A DNA stretch of 64,000 nt from Burkholderiaceae bacterium (GTDB lineage Bacteria; Pseudomonadota; Gammaproteobacteria; Burkholderiales; Burkholderiaceae): positions 1-64,000 of the forward strand of contig JAJPEN010000059.1 of NCBI GenBank assembly GCA_021166835.1, read 5' to 3'. How positions within the stretch are numbered: the first letter of the stretch is position 1; each line of letters starts with the position of its first letter. Positions 29,166 to 43,357 of the stretch are shown here, in pieces. Made by a program: the position numbers and the translations under genes. The notes below the pieces were generated by a model. It did not search any database. It saw only the letters and a program-made list of their open reading frames with translations, and was not told where the DNA came from.

Positions 29166-30260
29166 ATGAGCCTTCGCTGCGGCATCGTCGGCCTGCCGAA
29201 CGTCGGCAAATCGACGCTCTTCAACGCGCTCACCAAGGCCGGCATCGCCGCCGAGAATTATCCGTTCTGCACGATCGAGCCGAACGTCGGCATCGTCGAG
29301 GTGCCCGACCCGCGCCTGGCCGTGCTGTCGGACATCGTGAAGCCGCAGCGCACGGTGCCGGCGGTGATGGAGTTCGTCGACATCGCCGGCCTCGTCGAAG
29401 GCGCGTCGAAGGGCGAGGGGCTGGGCAACCAGTTCCTCGCGCACATCCGCGAAACCGACGCGATCGCGCACGTCGTGCGCTGCTTCGAGGACCCGAACGT
29501 CGTGCACGTGAGCGGCCGCATCGATCCGCTGCACGACATCGAGATCATCGACACCGAACTGGCGCTGGCCGATCTCGCCACCGTCGACAAGGCGCTCGCG
29601 CGGTACTCGAAGGTCGCGCGCGCCGGCGGCGACAAGGAGGCTGCGCGGCTGGTCGCTGTGCTCGAGAAATGCCGCGCCGCCCTCGACCAGGCCCGGCCGG
29701 TGCGTTCGCTCGACCTCTACGAAGAGGAGAAGGCGCTGATCCGGCCGCTGTTCCTCCTCACGGCCAAGCCGACGATGTACATCGCCAACGTGCGCGAGGA
29801 CGGCTTCGGGAACAACCCGCATCTGGACGCCGTGCGGGAGCGAGCCGAGGCGGAGAAATCGGTCGTCGTGCCGGTGTGCGCGGCGATCGAAGCCGAGATC
29901 GCCGACATGCCCGACGAGGACAAGGCGGTGTTCCTCGCCGACATGGGGATGAACGAACCGGGGCTGGATCGCGTCATCCGCGCCGCGTTCACGCTGCTCG
30001 GGCTGCAGACGTACTTCACTGCCGGCGTCAAGGAAGTGCGCGCGTGGACGGTGCGCGTCGGCGCTACCGCGCCGCAGGCGGCGGCGGTGATCCACACCGA
30101 TTTCGAGCGCGGCTTCATCCGCGCCGAGACCATCGCCTACGACGATTTCGTCGCCTGCGGCGGCGAGGCGGGGGCGAAGGAGAAGGGGAAGATGCGGCTG
30201 GAAGGCAAGGACTACGTCGTGCGCGACGGGGATGTCATGCACTTTCGCTTCAACGTCTGA
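29166..30260 (+). CDS. ychF: Redox-regulated ATPase YchF (Obg family)
   Basis: This 364-residue protein has P-loop GLPNVGKS (9-16), [12 protein letters not shown] as switch [26 protein letters not shown] as switch II, and a C-terminal TGS domain ending in [15 protein letters not shown]. YchF binds ribosomes and prefers ATP over GTP. The pth-ychF linkage common in proteobacteria is interrupted here by five genes. Confidence 0.97.
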   Translation: MSLRCGIVGLPNVGKSTLFNALTKAGIAAENYPFCTIEPNVGIVEVPDPRLAVLSDIVKPQRTVPAVMEFVDIAGLVEGASKGEGLGNQFLAHIRETDAIAHVVRCFEDPNVVHVSGRIDPLHDIEIIDTELALADLATVDKALARYSKVARAGGDKEAARLVAVLEKCRAALDQARPVRSLDLYEEEKALIRPLFLLTAKPTMYIANVREDGFGNNPHLDAVRERAEAEKSVVVPVCAAIEAEIADMPDEDKAVFLADMGMNEPGLDRVIRAAFTLLGLQTYFTAGVKEVRAWTVRVGATAPQAAAVIHTDFERGFIRAETIAYDDFVACGGEAGAKEKGKMRLEGKDYVVRDGDVMHFRFNV

Positions 30261-30279
30261 GTCTCGCGGAGGATCGACG

Positions 30280-30681
30280 ATGCGCAGAACGTATCGCGGA
30301 AGCTGCCACTGCGGAGCGGTCACTTTCGAGGCCGATCTCGACCTCGAAGAGAGCTCGTATCGTTGCAACTGCTCGATCTGCCGGCGCACGCGATTCTGGC
30401 CGGCAGTGGCGCGCCCGGAGGGATTCCGGCTTCTCTCGGGCGAGTCGGAACTCACCGAGTACCGCTTCAATACGCACCGGAACGTTCACTACTTCTGTCG
30501 CCGATGCGGCGTGCGTCCCTTCGGCGTCGGCAACGACACGCCGATCGGGAAGATGTACGGCGTGAATCTCGGCTGCCTCGACGATGTCGACGACGAGACG
30601 TTGTCGAGGATCCCGATCACCTGCGTCGACGGCCGCAACGACCGCTGGGGCGACGAGCCGCGTTTCCGCAGCTACCTGTAG
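30280..30681 (+). CDS. GFA family zinc protein
   Basis: This 133-residue protein of the glutathione-dependent formaldehyde-activating (GFA/CENP-V) family has zinc sites CHCGAVTFE, CNCSICRRT and CRRCGVRPF. The start at 30280 has GGAGG eight bases upstream. Most family members have no proven substrate. It follows ychF by 19 bases. Confidence 0.88.
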   Translation: MRRTYRGSCHCGAVTFEADLDLEESSYRCNCSICRRTRFWPAVARPEGFRLLSGESELTEYRFNTHRNVHYFCRRCGVRPFGVGNDTPIGKMYGVNLGCLDDVDDETLSRIPITCVDGRNDRWGDEPRFRSYL

Positions 30682-30750
30682 GACGACGCCGGCCCTCGCG
30701 CAGGACACGCGCCGGCCTTCCGGCGCCCGGCCGCAGGTCGTCGAACGGGA

Positions 30751-31329
30751 TCACGCTTCGCGCTTCGGCGCCCGCGCGTCGAACACCAGGCAGGTCGTCG
30801 ACGCGTGCGCATACAGCCGGCCGTCCGGCCCGAACAGCCGGCCCTCGGCGGTCGCGAGCTGGTTGCCCGCGTGCACGACGCGCCCCTCGGCGCGCACCAG
30901 CGGAACGCGGTCGGTGAGCGCGCGCACGATGTTCGTCTTCAATTCCACCGTCGTATAGGCCTTGCCGACCGGCAGCGTCGCGTGCACGGCGCAGGCGACC
31001 GCGGAATCGAGCAGCGTCGCGAACCATCCGCCGTGCACCGTGCCCAGCGGGTTGTAGTGCGCGAATTTCGGCACGCCCTGGAACACCGCGTAGCCGTGCT
31101 CGATGTGCACGGGAACGAAACCGAGGGTATCGCCGATCGGCGGCGCCGGAATGCGGCCGGCGAACATCGCCTCGAAGACCTGGAGCCCGGACAGGCCGGC
31201 GACCTGCTCGGGGCGGGCTACGCCGAACTCGCGGATGTTGGCGCGCACTCGCGCCTCGTCGGCGCGCCAGCGCGTCAGCGTTTCCTCGACGCTCGTCCCG
31301 GCGGCGGCGTTCGAACCAGCGGCGTCCAT
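30751..31329 (-). CDS. PaaI-like hotdog thioesterase
   Basis: This 192-residue hotdog-fold protein contains [24 protein letters not shown], the PaaI active-site helix, and [11 protein letters not shown] plus [16 protein letters not shown] strands. It probably hydrolyses an acyl- or aryl-CoA. GGGAG lies six bases before the ATG at 31329. The N-terminal 50 residues precede the hotdog domain and look helical. It is divergent from lhr. Confidence 0.87.
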   Translation of the reverse strand: MDAAGSNAAAGTSVEETLTRWRADEARVRANIREFGVARPEQVAGLSGLQVFEAMFAGRIPAPPIGDTLGFVPVHIEHGYAVFQGVPKFAHYNPLGTVHGGWFATLLDSAVACAVHATLPVGKAYTTVELKTNIVRALTDRVPLVRAEGRVVHAGNQLATAEGRLFGPDGRLYAHASTTCLVFDARAPKREA

Positions 31330-31481
31330 GCTCGGCTCCCGTGTCATCGGCCGCGTCGGTTGCTGCGGCTCCCGGCGCATTCTATTGCCCGGCATCGCCT
31401 CTCCTGCACGGCGCGCTCCCCGATCGATGCGGAGCTTTCGCGCAGGGCATGCTTTCGCGCTCCTTCCGTCAAGATAGCGTG

Positions 31482-35978
<4,497 letters not shown>

Positions 35979-36030
35979 CCTCGGCGTCGTCGGCGGTAAA
36001 TCGCCCGCGCCCGATTGTCCGGTCATCGCA

Positions 36031-37158
36031 ATGCTCTCACCGCGTATTCGTACCGCCGTTCTGTCTGCGGCAGCGTCTGTCTTCGTCTCTACAACCGTCC
36101 CGTCGCCGGCCTTCGCACTACAGGAAGGAAGCGTTTCGCTGCCGGTGCAGTCCTTTGCCGCGCTCGCCATCGAGACGATCCCGGCGCGCGCCGCAACCTC
36201 CGATCGGCTGTCGCATCTCCCCGCGCATCTGCAGGTTCCGAACGCGCAGCAGCGTTTCGTCGCCGCGCCGATCGGCGGGCTCGTCACGGAGCTGCGCGTC
36301 GGTGTCGGCGACACGGTGAAGGAAGGCCAGCCATTGGCGCGCATCGTCAGCGCCGAGTTGCTGTCGCTGCAGCGCGAGATCGCGCAGGCCGCCGCCGAGC
36401 GCGAGCGTACGCAGCGAGCGCTCGTGCGCGACGAGCGCCTGCTCGCCGAGGGGCTGGTGGCCGAATCGCGCGTCGAAGCGAGCCGCGCCTCCGACCGGCA
36501 GGCGCAGGCGGCGCTCGCCGAGAAACGCGGGCTGCTCGCGCTATCGGGCATTCGACCGCTGTCGTCGGGAGCCTTCGAGCTGCGCGCGCCGATCTCGGGG
36601 GTCGTACTGTCGCAGGATGTGCGTCCCGGGCAGCGCGTCGACGCCGCGACGCCGCTGATGCAGATCGCACGACTCGATCCGCTCGAGCTGCAGATCGACG
36701 TGCCGATCGCCGCGGCGCCGCGTCTGGCGATCGGCGCGTCGGTGCGCGTGCCCGCGGCGGGCGCCTCGGGCCGCGTGGTCGCTGTCGGCCGTGCCGTCGG
36801 CGATGCGCAGACGATAACGGTACGCGCGCTTCTCGACTCCGGACTGGGGGCGCTCGGGCCCGGGCAGCACGTCGAGGCCGAGATCGATGCGCGACCCACG
36901 CGCGAGCGCAACTGGGTGGTACCGCAGGCGGCGCTGGTGCGGCTGGGCCCGGCGGGAACGCAACCCGTCGTATTCGTGCGCCGGGGCGACCGCTACGTCG
37001 CCGTGCCGGCGCTGCCGATCGGCGAGTCGGGCCGTGATCTCGTCGTGCAGGCCGCGCTGAGCGAAGGCGAGCCGGTGGTCGCCTCGGAAGCCAGCCAGCT
37101 GAAGGCCGCGTCCGCCGCCTCTCCGGCTGCACCGGCCGAGGCAGCGGCGCCCCGATAG
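36031..37158 (+). CDS. RND efflux periplasmic adaptor (CusB/CzcB type)
   Basis: This 375-residue membrane fusion protein has an N-terminal signal peptide (hydrophobic to about residue 28, cleavage near AFA). Lipoyl-like halves flank a helical hairpin (APIGGLVTELRVGVGDTVKEGQPL, then REIAQAAAERERTQRALVRDERLLAEG, then FELRAPISGVVLSQDVRPGQRV). A beta-barrel and membrane-proximal region follow. It links the inner-membrane pump encoded next to the TolC-like channel. The metal is not predictable. Confidence 0.92.
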   Translation: MLSPRIRTAVLSAAASVFVSTTVPSPAFALQEGSVSLPVQSFAALAIETIPARAATSDRLSHLPAHLQVPNAQQRFVAAPIGGLVTELRVGVGDTVKEGQPLARIVSAELLSLQREIAQAAAERERTQRALVRDERLLAEGLVAESRVEASRASDRQAQAALAEKRGLLALSGIRPLSSGAFELRAPISGVVLSQDVRPGQRVDAATPLMQIARLDPLELQIDVPIAAAPRLAIGASVRVPAAGASGRVVAVGRAVGDAQTITVRALLDSGLGALGPGQHVEAEIDARPTRERNWVVPQAALVRLGPAGTQPVVFVRRGDRYVAVPALPIGESGRDLVVQAALSEGEPVVASEASQLKAASAASPAAPAEAAAPR

Positions 37159-37164
37159 ATCGTC

Positions 37165-40100
37165 ATGCTCGCTCGCATCGCCGATTTCGCGCTCACGCAG
37201 CGCCTGCTCGTTCTCGTGCTCACCGCGCTGCTCGTCGGCGTCGGTGTGGTCGCGCTGCGCGAACTGCCGATCGACGCGTTTCCCGACGTTTCGACCACGC
37301 AGGTGAAGATCATCGTCAAGGCGCCGGGCATGACGCCCGAGGAGGTCGAAAGCCGGATCACGATCCCGATCGAGCAGGAGCTGCTCGGCATCGAGCGCCA
37401 GCGGCTGCTGCGCGCGGTGTCGAAATACGGGATCACCGACGTCACCGTCGACTTCGAGGACGGCGTCGACATCTACTGGGCGCGCCAGCAGGTCGCCGAG
37501 CGCTTCGCCGCCGCCGCCGAAGCGCTGCCGGCGCAGGCGAGCGGAGGTCTCGCGCCGATCACGACGCCGCTGAGCGACCTCTACATGTTCACCATCGAGG
37601 GTCCGCTTTCGCTCGAGGAGAAGCGGACACTGCTCAATCGCGTCGTGCGTCCGCAACTGCGCACGGTGCGCGGCGTAGCCGATGTCAACAGTCTCGGCGG
37701 CTTCGTGCGCACTTACGAGGTCGTGCCGAACCCGCAGATGCTCGCCATCCGTGGCATGGGTCTCGGGCAGTTGCGCGACGCCATCGAGCGCAACAACCGC
37801 AACGACGGCGCGGGGCGCATCGTCGAGGGCGAGGAGGTACTGATCGTTCGCATCGAAGGCGCGGTCGGCGGCGTGACCGAGCTGGGCGCGATCGTCGTCG
37901 CCAATGCGGGCGGGGTTCCCGTGCGCCTGTCCGATGTCGCCGACGTGCGCATCGGAAGCCTGACACGCTACGGTGCGGTGACGCGCGACGGCGAGGAGGC
38001 GGTCCAGGGCGTCGTGCTCGGGCTGCGCGGCGCCAACGCGCGGAAAGTGATCAGCGGCGTGCAGCAGCGGCTCGACGCACTCGCGCCGTCGCTGCCCGAA
38101 GGCACGACCATCCGCCCGTTCTACGATCGCTCGGCGCTCGTCGATCGCGCGATCGGCACGGTGACGAGAGCGCTGCTCGAGGCGATCGTCCTCGTGCTCG
38201 CGCTGCTCCTCGCGTTCCTCGGCAATCTGCGCGCGGCGCTCGTGGTCGCCCTGACGCTGCCGCTCGCCGCGCTCGGCACCTTCGCGCTGATGCGCTACAC
38301 GGGGCTTTCGGCGAACCTGATGAGCCTGGGGGGGCTGGCGATCGCGATCGGGCTGCTGGTCGACGGGGCGGTGGTCGTCGTCGAGAACATCGAGAGCCGC
38401 CTCGGCGAGGGCGGAGCGCAGCAACGACTGCCGATGCTGCACGTCGTCTGGCGCGCGGTGCGCGAGGTCGCCGTTCCGGTCGTCTCGGGCGTGGCGATCA
38501 TCGTCATCGTCTTCGTCCCGCTGCTGTCCCTGCAGGGGCTCGAAGGCAAGCTCTTCGTGCCGGTCGCACTGACCATCGTCTACGCGCTCTCCGTCTCGCT
38601 GGTACTCGCGCTCACGGTGATTCCCGTGCTCGCGTCGCTGCTGCTGAGTCGCAAGGACGCGCATGTGCCGTGGCTCGCCCGCAGGCTCGATGCGCTCTAC
38701 GTTCCCGTGCTCGCCTGGTCGCTGCGCCACGCGAGGACCGTCGTTTTCGCCGCGCTCGCGTCGCTCGTCGCGGCGGGTGGAGCGTACATGCTGCTGGGCA
38801 AGAGCTTCATGCCGACGATGGACGAGGGCGACATGATCATGCAGCTCGAGAAGCTGCCGTCGATCAGCCTCGCGCAGACGATCGCGATCGATGCGCGCGT
38901 GCAGCGCGCGATTCTCGAACAGGTGCCCGAGGTGCGCAGCATCGTCGCGCGCTCGGGCTCCGACGAACTCGGCCTCGACCCGATGGGGCTGAACGAGACC
39001 GACGGCTTTCTCGTGCTGAAGCCGATCGCCGAATGGCGCGTGCCCGACAAGGCGTGGCTCGCCGACGAGCTGCGCAAGGTGGTCGACGCTTTCCCCGGCG
39101 TGGAAGCGTCGTTCACGCAGCCGATCGAGATGCGCATCTCGGAGATGCTCACCGGGGTGCGCGGCGACGTCGCCATCAAGGTGTTCGGCAACGACCTGGG
39201 AGAACTGGGCGCGATCGCTGCGCGCATCGAGGCACTGCTGAAGGAGATTCCCGGATCCGAAGACGTCTTCACGGCGCGCAACGAGGGCGTGCAGTACCTG
39301 CAGGTGAGCATCGACCGGCTCGCCGCCGGCCGCCTCGGACTCTCGGTCGACGAGTTGCAGACGAGCCTGCGCGCGCTGATCGAGGGCCAACCGGCGGGGG
39401 CCGTGATCGAGGCCGGATGGCGCGTGCCGATCCTGCTGCGCGCGGGCGAAGACGTGCGCGCGAGCGCCGCGCGCTTCGCCGATCTGCGCATCGCGCTGCC
39501 CGACGGGAAGGCGGTGCCGGTATCGGCGGTCGCGCGCATCGAGCGCGTCGACGGACCGGTGAAGATCGAGCGCGAGAATGCCGCCCGCTACGTCACGATC
39601 CGAACCAATGTGCGCGATCGCGACCTCGTCGGGTTCGTCGACGAGGCGCGCGCGCGCATCGCCGCGCAGGCGGCGTTGCCGGCCGGTTACCGGATCGAGT
39701 GGAGCGGCCAGTTCGAGAACCAGCAGCGCGCGGCGGCGCGCCTGGCCGTCGTCATTCCGGTGGCGCTGCTGCTGATCTTCCTGTTGCTGTTCTCCACCTT
39801 CGGCTCGGTACGCCAGGCCGTGCTCGTGCTCGCCAACGTGCCGTTCGCGATGGTCGGCGGCGTGTTCGCGCTGCTCGCCTCGGGCGAGTACCTGTCGGTG
39901 CCGGCGTCGGTCGGTTTCATCGCGTTGCTCGGTATCGCGGTGCTCAACGGAGTCGTGCTCGTGGCGCACTTCAACCAGCTGCTGGCGCAGCGCGTGCCGA
40001 TCGAGCGCGTCGTCACCGAAGGTGCGCGGCGGCGGCTGCGGCCGGTGCTGATGACCGCGTCGATCGCCGCCTTCGGCCTGGTGCCGCTGCTGTTCGCCAC

Positions 40101-40308
40101 CGGTCCCGGCTCGGAGGTCCAGCGCCCGCTCGCGATCGTCGTCATCGGCGGCCTGGCGTCGTCGACGCTGCTGACGCTGCTGCTGTTTCCGATCCTGTTC
40201 CGACGCTTCGGAGTGGAGGAGCAGTCGTCGACGAGCGGGAAGACGAGCGGGAAGCCGCGATCGACCGAGGCGCCCGTCGCGCCGCTTGTCGTGCAGGAGC
40301 GCGAATGA
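37165..40308 (+). CDS. Heavy-metal RND efflux pump (CusA/CzcA type)
   Basis: This 1047-residue inner-membrane pump has about 12 helices and two large periplasmic loops. Hallmarks are ELPIDAFPDVSTTQVKI near the N-terminus, TVDFEDGVDIYWARQQVAERF, and helix 4 GLLVDGAVVVVEN with Asp 400 for proton relay. FMPTMDEGDMIMQLEKLPSISL lies in the second loop. Family members export Zn, Co, Cd, Ni or Cu/Ag. It starts seven bases after the adaptor and overlaps the DUF3240 gene. Confidence 0.95.
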   Translation: MLARIADFALTQRLLVLVLTALLVGVGVVALRELPIDAFPDVSTTQVKIIVKAPGMTPEEVESRITIPIEQELLGIERQRLLRAVSKYGITDVTVDFEDGVDIYWARQQVAERFAAAAEALPAQASGGLAPITTPLSDLYMFTIEGPLSLEEKRTLLNRVVRPQLRTVRGVADVNSLGGFVRTYEVVPNPQMLAIRGMGLGQLRDAIERNNRNDGAGRIVEGEEVLIVRIEGAVGGVTELGAIVVANAGGVPVRLSDVADVRIGSLTRYGAVTRDGEEAVQGVVLGLRGANARKVISGVQQRLDALAPSLPEGTTIRPFYDRSALVDRAIGTVTRALLEAIVLVLALLLAFLGNLRAALVVALTLPLAALGTFALMRYTGLSANLMSLGGLAIAIGLLVDGAVVVVENIESRLGEGGAQQRLPMLHVVWRAVREVAVPVVSGVAIIVIVFVPLLSLQGLEGKLFVPVALTIVYALSVSLVLALTVIPVLASLLLSRKDAHVPWLARRLDALYVPVLAWSLRHARTVVFAALASLVAAGGAYMLLGKSFMPTMDEGDMIMQLEKLPSISLAQTIAIDARVQRAILEQVPEVRSIVARSGSDELGLDPMGLNETDGFLVLKPIAEWRVPDKAWLADELRKVVDAFPGVEASFTQPIEMRISEMLTGVRGDVAIKVFGNDLGELGAIAARIEALLKEIPGSEDVFTARNEGVQYLQVSIDRLAAGRLGLSVDELQTSLRALIEGQPAGAVIEAGWRVPILLRAGEDVRASAARFADLRIALPDGKAVPVSAVARIERVDGPVKIERENAARYVTIRTNVRDRDLVGFVDEARARIAAQAALPAGYRIEWSGQFENQQRAAARLAVVIPVALLLIFLLLFSTFGSVRQAVLVLANVPFAMVGGVFALLASGEYLSVPASVGFIALLGIAVLNGVVLVAHFNQLLAQRVPIERVVTEGARRRLRPVLMTASIAAFGLVPLLFATGPGSEVQRPLAIVVIGGLASSTLLTLLLFPILFRRFGVEEQSSTSGKTSGKPRSTEAPVAPLVVQERE

Positions 40309-40676
40309 CCGCGAAAGACGACCCCGCTACGCACGCCGGCGTTGCCGAACGGGTTCTGCTGACGCTGATCGCTCCGGCGTCGCTCGGCGAGAGCGTTGCC
40401 GATCTGCTCCTCGAGGCGCCCGAGCTCGTCTCCGGCTTCACTTCCAGCGCAGCATCGGGGCACGGCGCACGCCTGCGCTTCGAGGCGACGAGCGAGCGCG
40501 TGCGTGGAAGGGGGAGGCGAACCCGCTTCGAGCTCGTACTCGGCCGTGCGGGCGCCATGGCGCTGCTCGAGCGGCTGCGCGCAACGCTGGGCGAAGCGAA
40601 CATCTATTACTGGATCTGTCCGATGCTCGAATGTGGAACTCTGGGCGAACCGGCGCCGCCGGTGGCGGAATCGTGA
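40305..40676 (+). CDS. DUF3240 protein of the metal RND operon
   Basis: This 123-residue protein has a small alpha/beta domain (VLLTLIAPASLGESVADLLLEAPELVSGFTSSAASGHG; FELVLGRAGAMALLERLRATL) and a cysteine near the end (CPMLECGTLGE). DUF3240 proteins resemble PII folds and commonly accompany CzcA-type pumps, but their role is unknown. Both ends overlap the neighbouring genes, indicating translational coupling. Confidence 0.85.
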   Translation: MTAKDDPATHAGVAERVLLTLIAPASLGESVADLLLEAPELVSGFTSSAASGHGARLRFEATSERVRGRGRRTRFELVLGRAGAMALLERLRATLGEANIYYWICPMLECGTLGEPAPPVAES

Positions 40677-42007
40677 GGCGCACGCGTTTCGTCGCGACGA
40701 CGGCTCTTGCCGCCGCGCTCGGATGCTCGCTGCCCGGTTCGCCGGCGGCCCAGCACTCTTCGGTGGCGCACGACCCGCCCGAGCAGGGCGCTCCCGACAC
40801 GCCGCAGCGGTATCCGTCCGAACTGCCGCCGCCCTCGCGCGTGCGCGCGGCGATTGCCGATTCGCCCCAGGTGCAGGCCGCGGCAGCGCTGCTCCAGGCC
40901 GCCGGCGCCGAACGACGCCGGCTCGATGTCGGACCTCATGAGTGGACTTCCCGCGTCGACTACCAGCGCCGCCGCGTCCGCGAGGCCGGCGCGCACGACC
41001 GGTTCAACGAGTGGGCGCTGTCGCTCGAGCGCGGCGTTCGCCTGCCGGGCAAGGCCGAACTCGACCGCAGCCTCGGAGCGAGGCGTGTCGCCGAGGCCGA
41101 GATCGCGCGCTCCGATGCCGAACACGAGGCATCGCGACGCCTGCTCATGCTGTGGTACGCGATGCTGCGCGAGCGTCAGAGCGCGCAATTGCTGGCGCGA
41201 CAGGCCGATCTCGCCGCGCGGGAAGCGGCAGCCGTCGCTCGGCGGCGCGAGTTGGGAGACACGTCGCGCCTCGACGAGATGCAGGCCGCGGCCGAAGCCG
41301 AGCAGGTGGAAGCCGCGCGCCGTGTCGCGCTCGATCTCGCCGAGCGCGCGTCGATCGCGCTGGTGCGGGAGTTTCCGGCGATGGCGGGAATCGCGCCCCC
41401 CGAGGCGCTGCCCGAGCCGCCGCCGCCGGCAGAAGACCTGGTCGCACTCGCGCAGCAGGCGATCGAGGAGAATCACGAGTTGCGCGGCGCACTCGCAGCG
41501 GCCGCAAGCGCGCAGATCGAAGCGCAGCGCGCATTGGCCGATCGTCGGCCCGATCCGACGGTAGGCGTGCAGCTCGGCTCCGAGCGATCGGCCGAGGAAC
41601 GCCTCGTCGGGGCCTTCGTCTCGATCCCGTTCGGCGGCGAAGCGCGCCGCGCGGCCGCCGACGCGAGCGTTGCCCGGGCCGGGGCCGCCGCACGAAGCGC
41701 CGAGGCCCGTCGACGGCAGGTCGACGCGCAGGTCGCATCATTGCTCGCCTCGGCGAGTTCCGGCGCGGCTCGCTGGCAGGCGTCGCAGCGTGCCGCGGAA
41801 TTGCAGTCGAGCGCGGCCGAACGCGTGGCACGGGCGCGGGAACTCGGCGAAGCGGGCGTGGCCGAAGTGCTGCGAGCGCGTCGGCTGGCGCTCGATGCCG
41901 CGCTGCGCGCGGCCAACATGCGGGTCGATGCGCTCGAGAGCCGCGCGCGGCTGCTGCTCGATGCGCACCGGATCTGGGATTTCGATCACAGCGACGACGA
42001 ACCGTAA
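40673..42007 (+). CDS. TolC-family outer-membrane channel (CzcC/CusC type)
   Basis: This 444-residue outer-membrane efflux protein starts at a GTG that overlaps the DUF3240 stop. A signal peptide ends near residue 25. The body is two OEP repeats rich in long helices (VRAAIADSPQVQAAAALLQAAGAERR; ALAAAASAQIEAQRALADRRPDPTVGVQLGSER). It completes the tripartite RND system. Confidence 0.9.
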   Translation: MRRTRFVATTALAAALGCSLPGSPAAQHSSVAHDPPEQGAPDTPQRYPSELPPPSRVRAAIADSPQVQAAAALLQAAGAERRRLDVGPHEWTSRVDYQRRRVREAGAHDRFNEWALSLERGVRLPGKAELDRSLGARRVAEAEIARSDAEHEASRRLLMLWYAMLRERQSAQLLARQADLAAREAAAVARRRELGDTSRLDEMQAAAEAEQVEAARRVALDLAERASIALVREFPAMAGIAPPEALPEPPPPAEDLVALAQQAIEENHELRGALAAAASAQIEAQRALADRRPDPTVGVQLGSERSAEERLVGAFVSIPFGGEARRAAADASVARAGAAARSAEARRRQVDAQVASLLASASSGAARWQASQRAAELQSSAAERVARARELGEAGVAEVLRARRLALDAALRAANMRVDALESRARLLLDAHRIWDFDHSDDEP

Positions 42008-42061
42008 CGGCAGTCGTTCCGGTCCGGCGTTGCGAAGCGGATCAGGGCCCGTTCACAGGGC

Positions 42062-42556
42062 CTAATGGCCGGCTTTCGGCGCCTGAAAACCGGGATGCTC
42101 GAAGTACTTCGCGTACTGATCGAGGGAGCGCACTACCTGCACGACGCCGGCGCTGCGGCCGGCTTTCGCGTCCCTGCCGCGCAGTTTTTCGTTGCCTTCG
42201 AGCAGTTCGGCCAGGATCGCGTGCAGCACTTCATCGGCCTGCGGGTCGAGCTTGCAGTTCTGCACGATGTTGGCCACCTGCGCCTCGATTTCGCCGCCGA
42301 GCACATCGTACTGCGCCGCGGCGAGCTCGCCGCGATGCACCGCCGGCAGCTTCGCATCGACCGCGTCGCGGATTTTCGCCATGCTCGCGCGCAGCGGTTC
42401 GTCGCTCGCCCACTTCCTGCCGTCGTTCAGCTTCAGCGCGTGCGCCGCATCGGCATGACCGTGCGAGTGTTCGCCGGCCGCATACGCCACGGCGCCCAGC
42501 GTGGAACCCGCGCCCACGACGCCCGCGATCAGCAGGCCGATCATCTTGCGTTTCAT
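42062..42556 (-). CDS. Secreted His-rich protein, function unknown
   Basis: This 164-residue protein has a clear signal peptide (MKRKMIGLLIAGVVGAGSTLGAVAYA) followed by a His-rich patch HSHGHADAAH and a helical domain with ASMAKIRDAV and LGGEIEAQVANIVQNCKLDPQADEVLHAILAEL. GGAGAG lies seven bases before the ATG at 42556. The His-rich start and the metal RND neighbours suggest a periplasmic metal-binding role, but I do not recognise the family with confidence. It converges on the RND operon. Confidence 0.75.
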   Translation of the reverse strand: MKRKMIGLLIAGVVGAGSTLGAVAYAAGEHSHGHADAAHALKLNDGRKWASDEPLRASMAKIRDAVDAKLPAVHRGELAAAQYDVLGGEIEAQVANIVQNCKLDPQADEVLHAILAELLEGNEKLRGRDAKAGRSAGVVQVVRSLDQYAKYFEHPGFQAPKAGH

Positions 42557-42687
42557 CCTTCGCTCTCCATCGTCGGTTGATCGAGCCGGCCCCGCCGCAA
42601 GGACGATCGCCTTCGCGTCCGGCTGCACCCGTTGAAACGAAGGATGCGAAGGAAAGTTCCGCGCTGCGCGCGATCGCGGAATCACCC

Positions 42688-42715
42688 TTGCCAAAGAGAT
42701 TCGGCATGATAAGAT
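42688..42715 (+). promoter_or_regulatory. Promoter of the tetR-efflux operon
   Basis: TTGCCA (42688-42693) and TAAGAT (42710-42715) are spaced by 16 bases. The -10 box runs into the inverted-repeat operator, a typical autorepression layout. Confidence 0.6.
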
Positions 42716-42729
42716 AGTAATAGATTACT
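42713..42729. promoter_or_regulatory. Candidate TetR operator, copy 1
   Basis: GATAGTAATAGATTACT contains the inverted repeat AGTAAT-AG-ATTACT. The same 17 bases occur exactly at 53624-53640 before the PHA synthase gene. The site overlaps the -10 box and lies 19 bases upstream of the tetR ATG. Confidence 0.75.
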
Positions 42730-42748
42730 TATTTTACTGAGAATCTCG

Positions 42749-43357
42749 ATGAGCGAACCGGCGAAATACCTCCCCGCCGAAGAGCGGCGCGCGGCCACGG
42801 TGGAAGCCGTGGTCGACCTGGCCGCCGAGCAGAACCCTAGCGACATCACGACCACGGCGATCGCGCAGCGCATGGGATTGACGCAGGGCGCGCTCTTTCG
42901 GCACTTCCCCACCAAGGACGCGATCCTGGAAGCCGTGATGTCGTGGGTCACGGAACGCCTGCTCGCACGCGTGAGCAAGGCCGCGGAAAGCGCACCGTCT
43001 CCGCTCGCAGCGCTCGAAGCGATCTTCCAGACGCACATCGATTTCGTCTGCGAGCGTCCCGGTGTGCCGAGGATGCTCTTCGGAGAGCTGCAGCGACCCG
43101 GCGACACCCTGCCCAAGCGGATAGTGCGCACGCTCCTGCACCGCTACGACGAGCGGCTGCGCGGCCTGCTCGAAGCGGGCAAGGCGCAGGGTGAACTGGA
43201 TCCGATGCTCGACGTGGGCGCCGCCGCCGGCCTGTTCATCGGCGCCATCCAAGGGCTCGTGATGCAGTCGCTGCTCGCCGGTGACGCGCAGCGCATTCGC
43301 CGTGATGCGCCGGGCGTGTTCGCGATCTATCGCCGCGGCATCGGCGCAAAGCCATGA
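42749..43357 (+). CDS. TetR family regulator (CecR-like context)
   Basis: This 202-residue repressor has an N-terminal helix-turn-helix (ITTTAIAQRMGLTQGALFRHFPTKDAILEAVM, about residues 33-64) and a helical ligand-binding domain. It heads an operon matching E. coli ybhGFSR, whose TetR regulator CecR (YbiH) controls the transporter. An AT-rich inverted repeat overlaps its own promoter, so autoregulation is likely. The C-terminal half resembles the HTH-less protein at 51214-51831. The stop overlaps the adaptor ATG. Confidence 0.92.
   Translation: MSEPAKYLPAEERRAATVEAVVDLAAEQNPSDITTTAIAQRMGLTQGALFRHFPTKDAILEAVMSWVTERLLARVSKAAESAPSPLAALEAIFQTHIDFVCERPGVPRMLFGELQRPGDTLPKRIVRTLLHRYDERLRGLLEAGKAQGELDPMLDVGAAAGLFIGAIQGLVMQSLLAGDAQRIRRDAPGVFAIYRRGIGAKP

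Noticed and set aside
36541..39969. Open frame of more than 1100 codons antisense to the RND adaptor and pump genes
   Set aside because: The overlapping plus-strand genes have clear family motifs; the antisense product is low-complexity charged sequence.
42008..42061. Terminator between the TolC-like gene and the His-rich protein gene
   Set aside because: A CAGGGCC motif occurs twice as a direct repeat, not as an inverted stem, and no T-tract follows.
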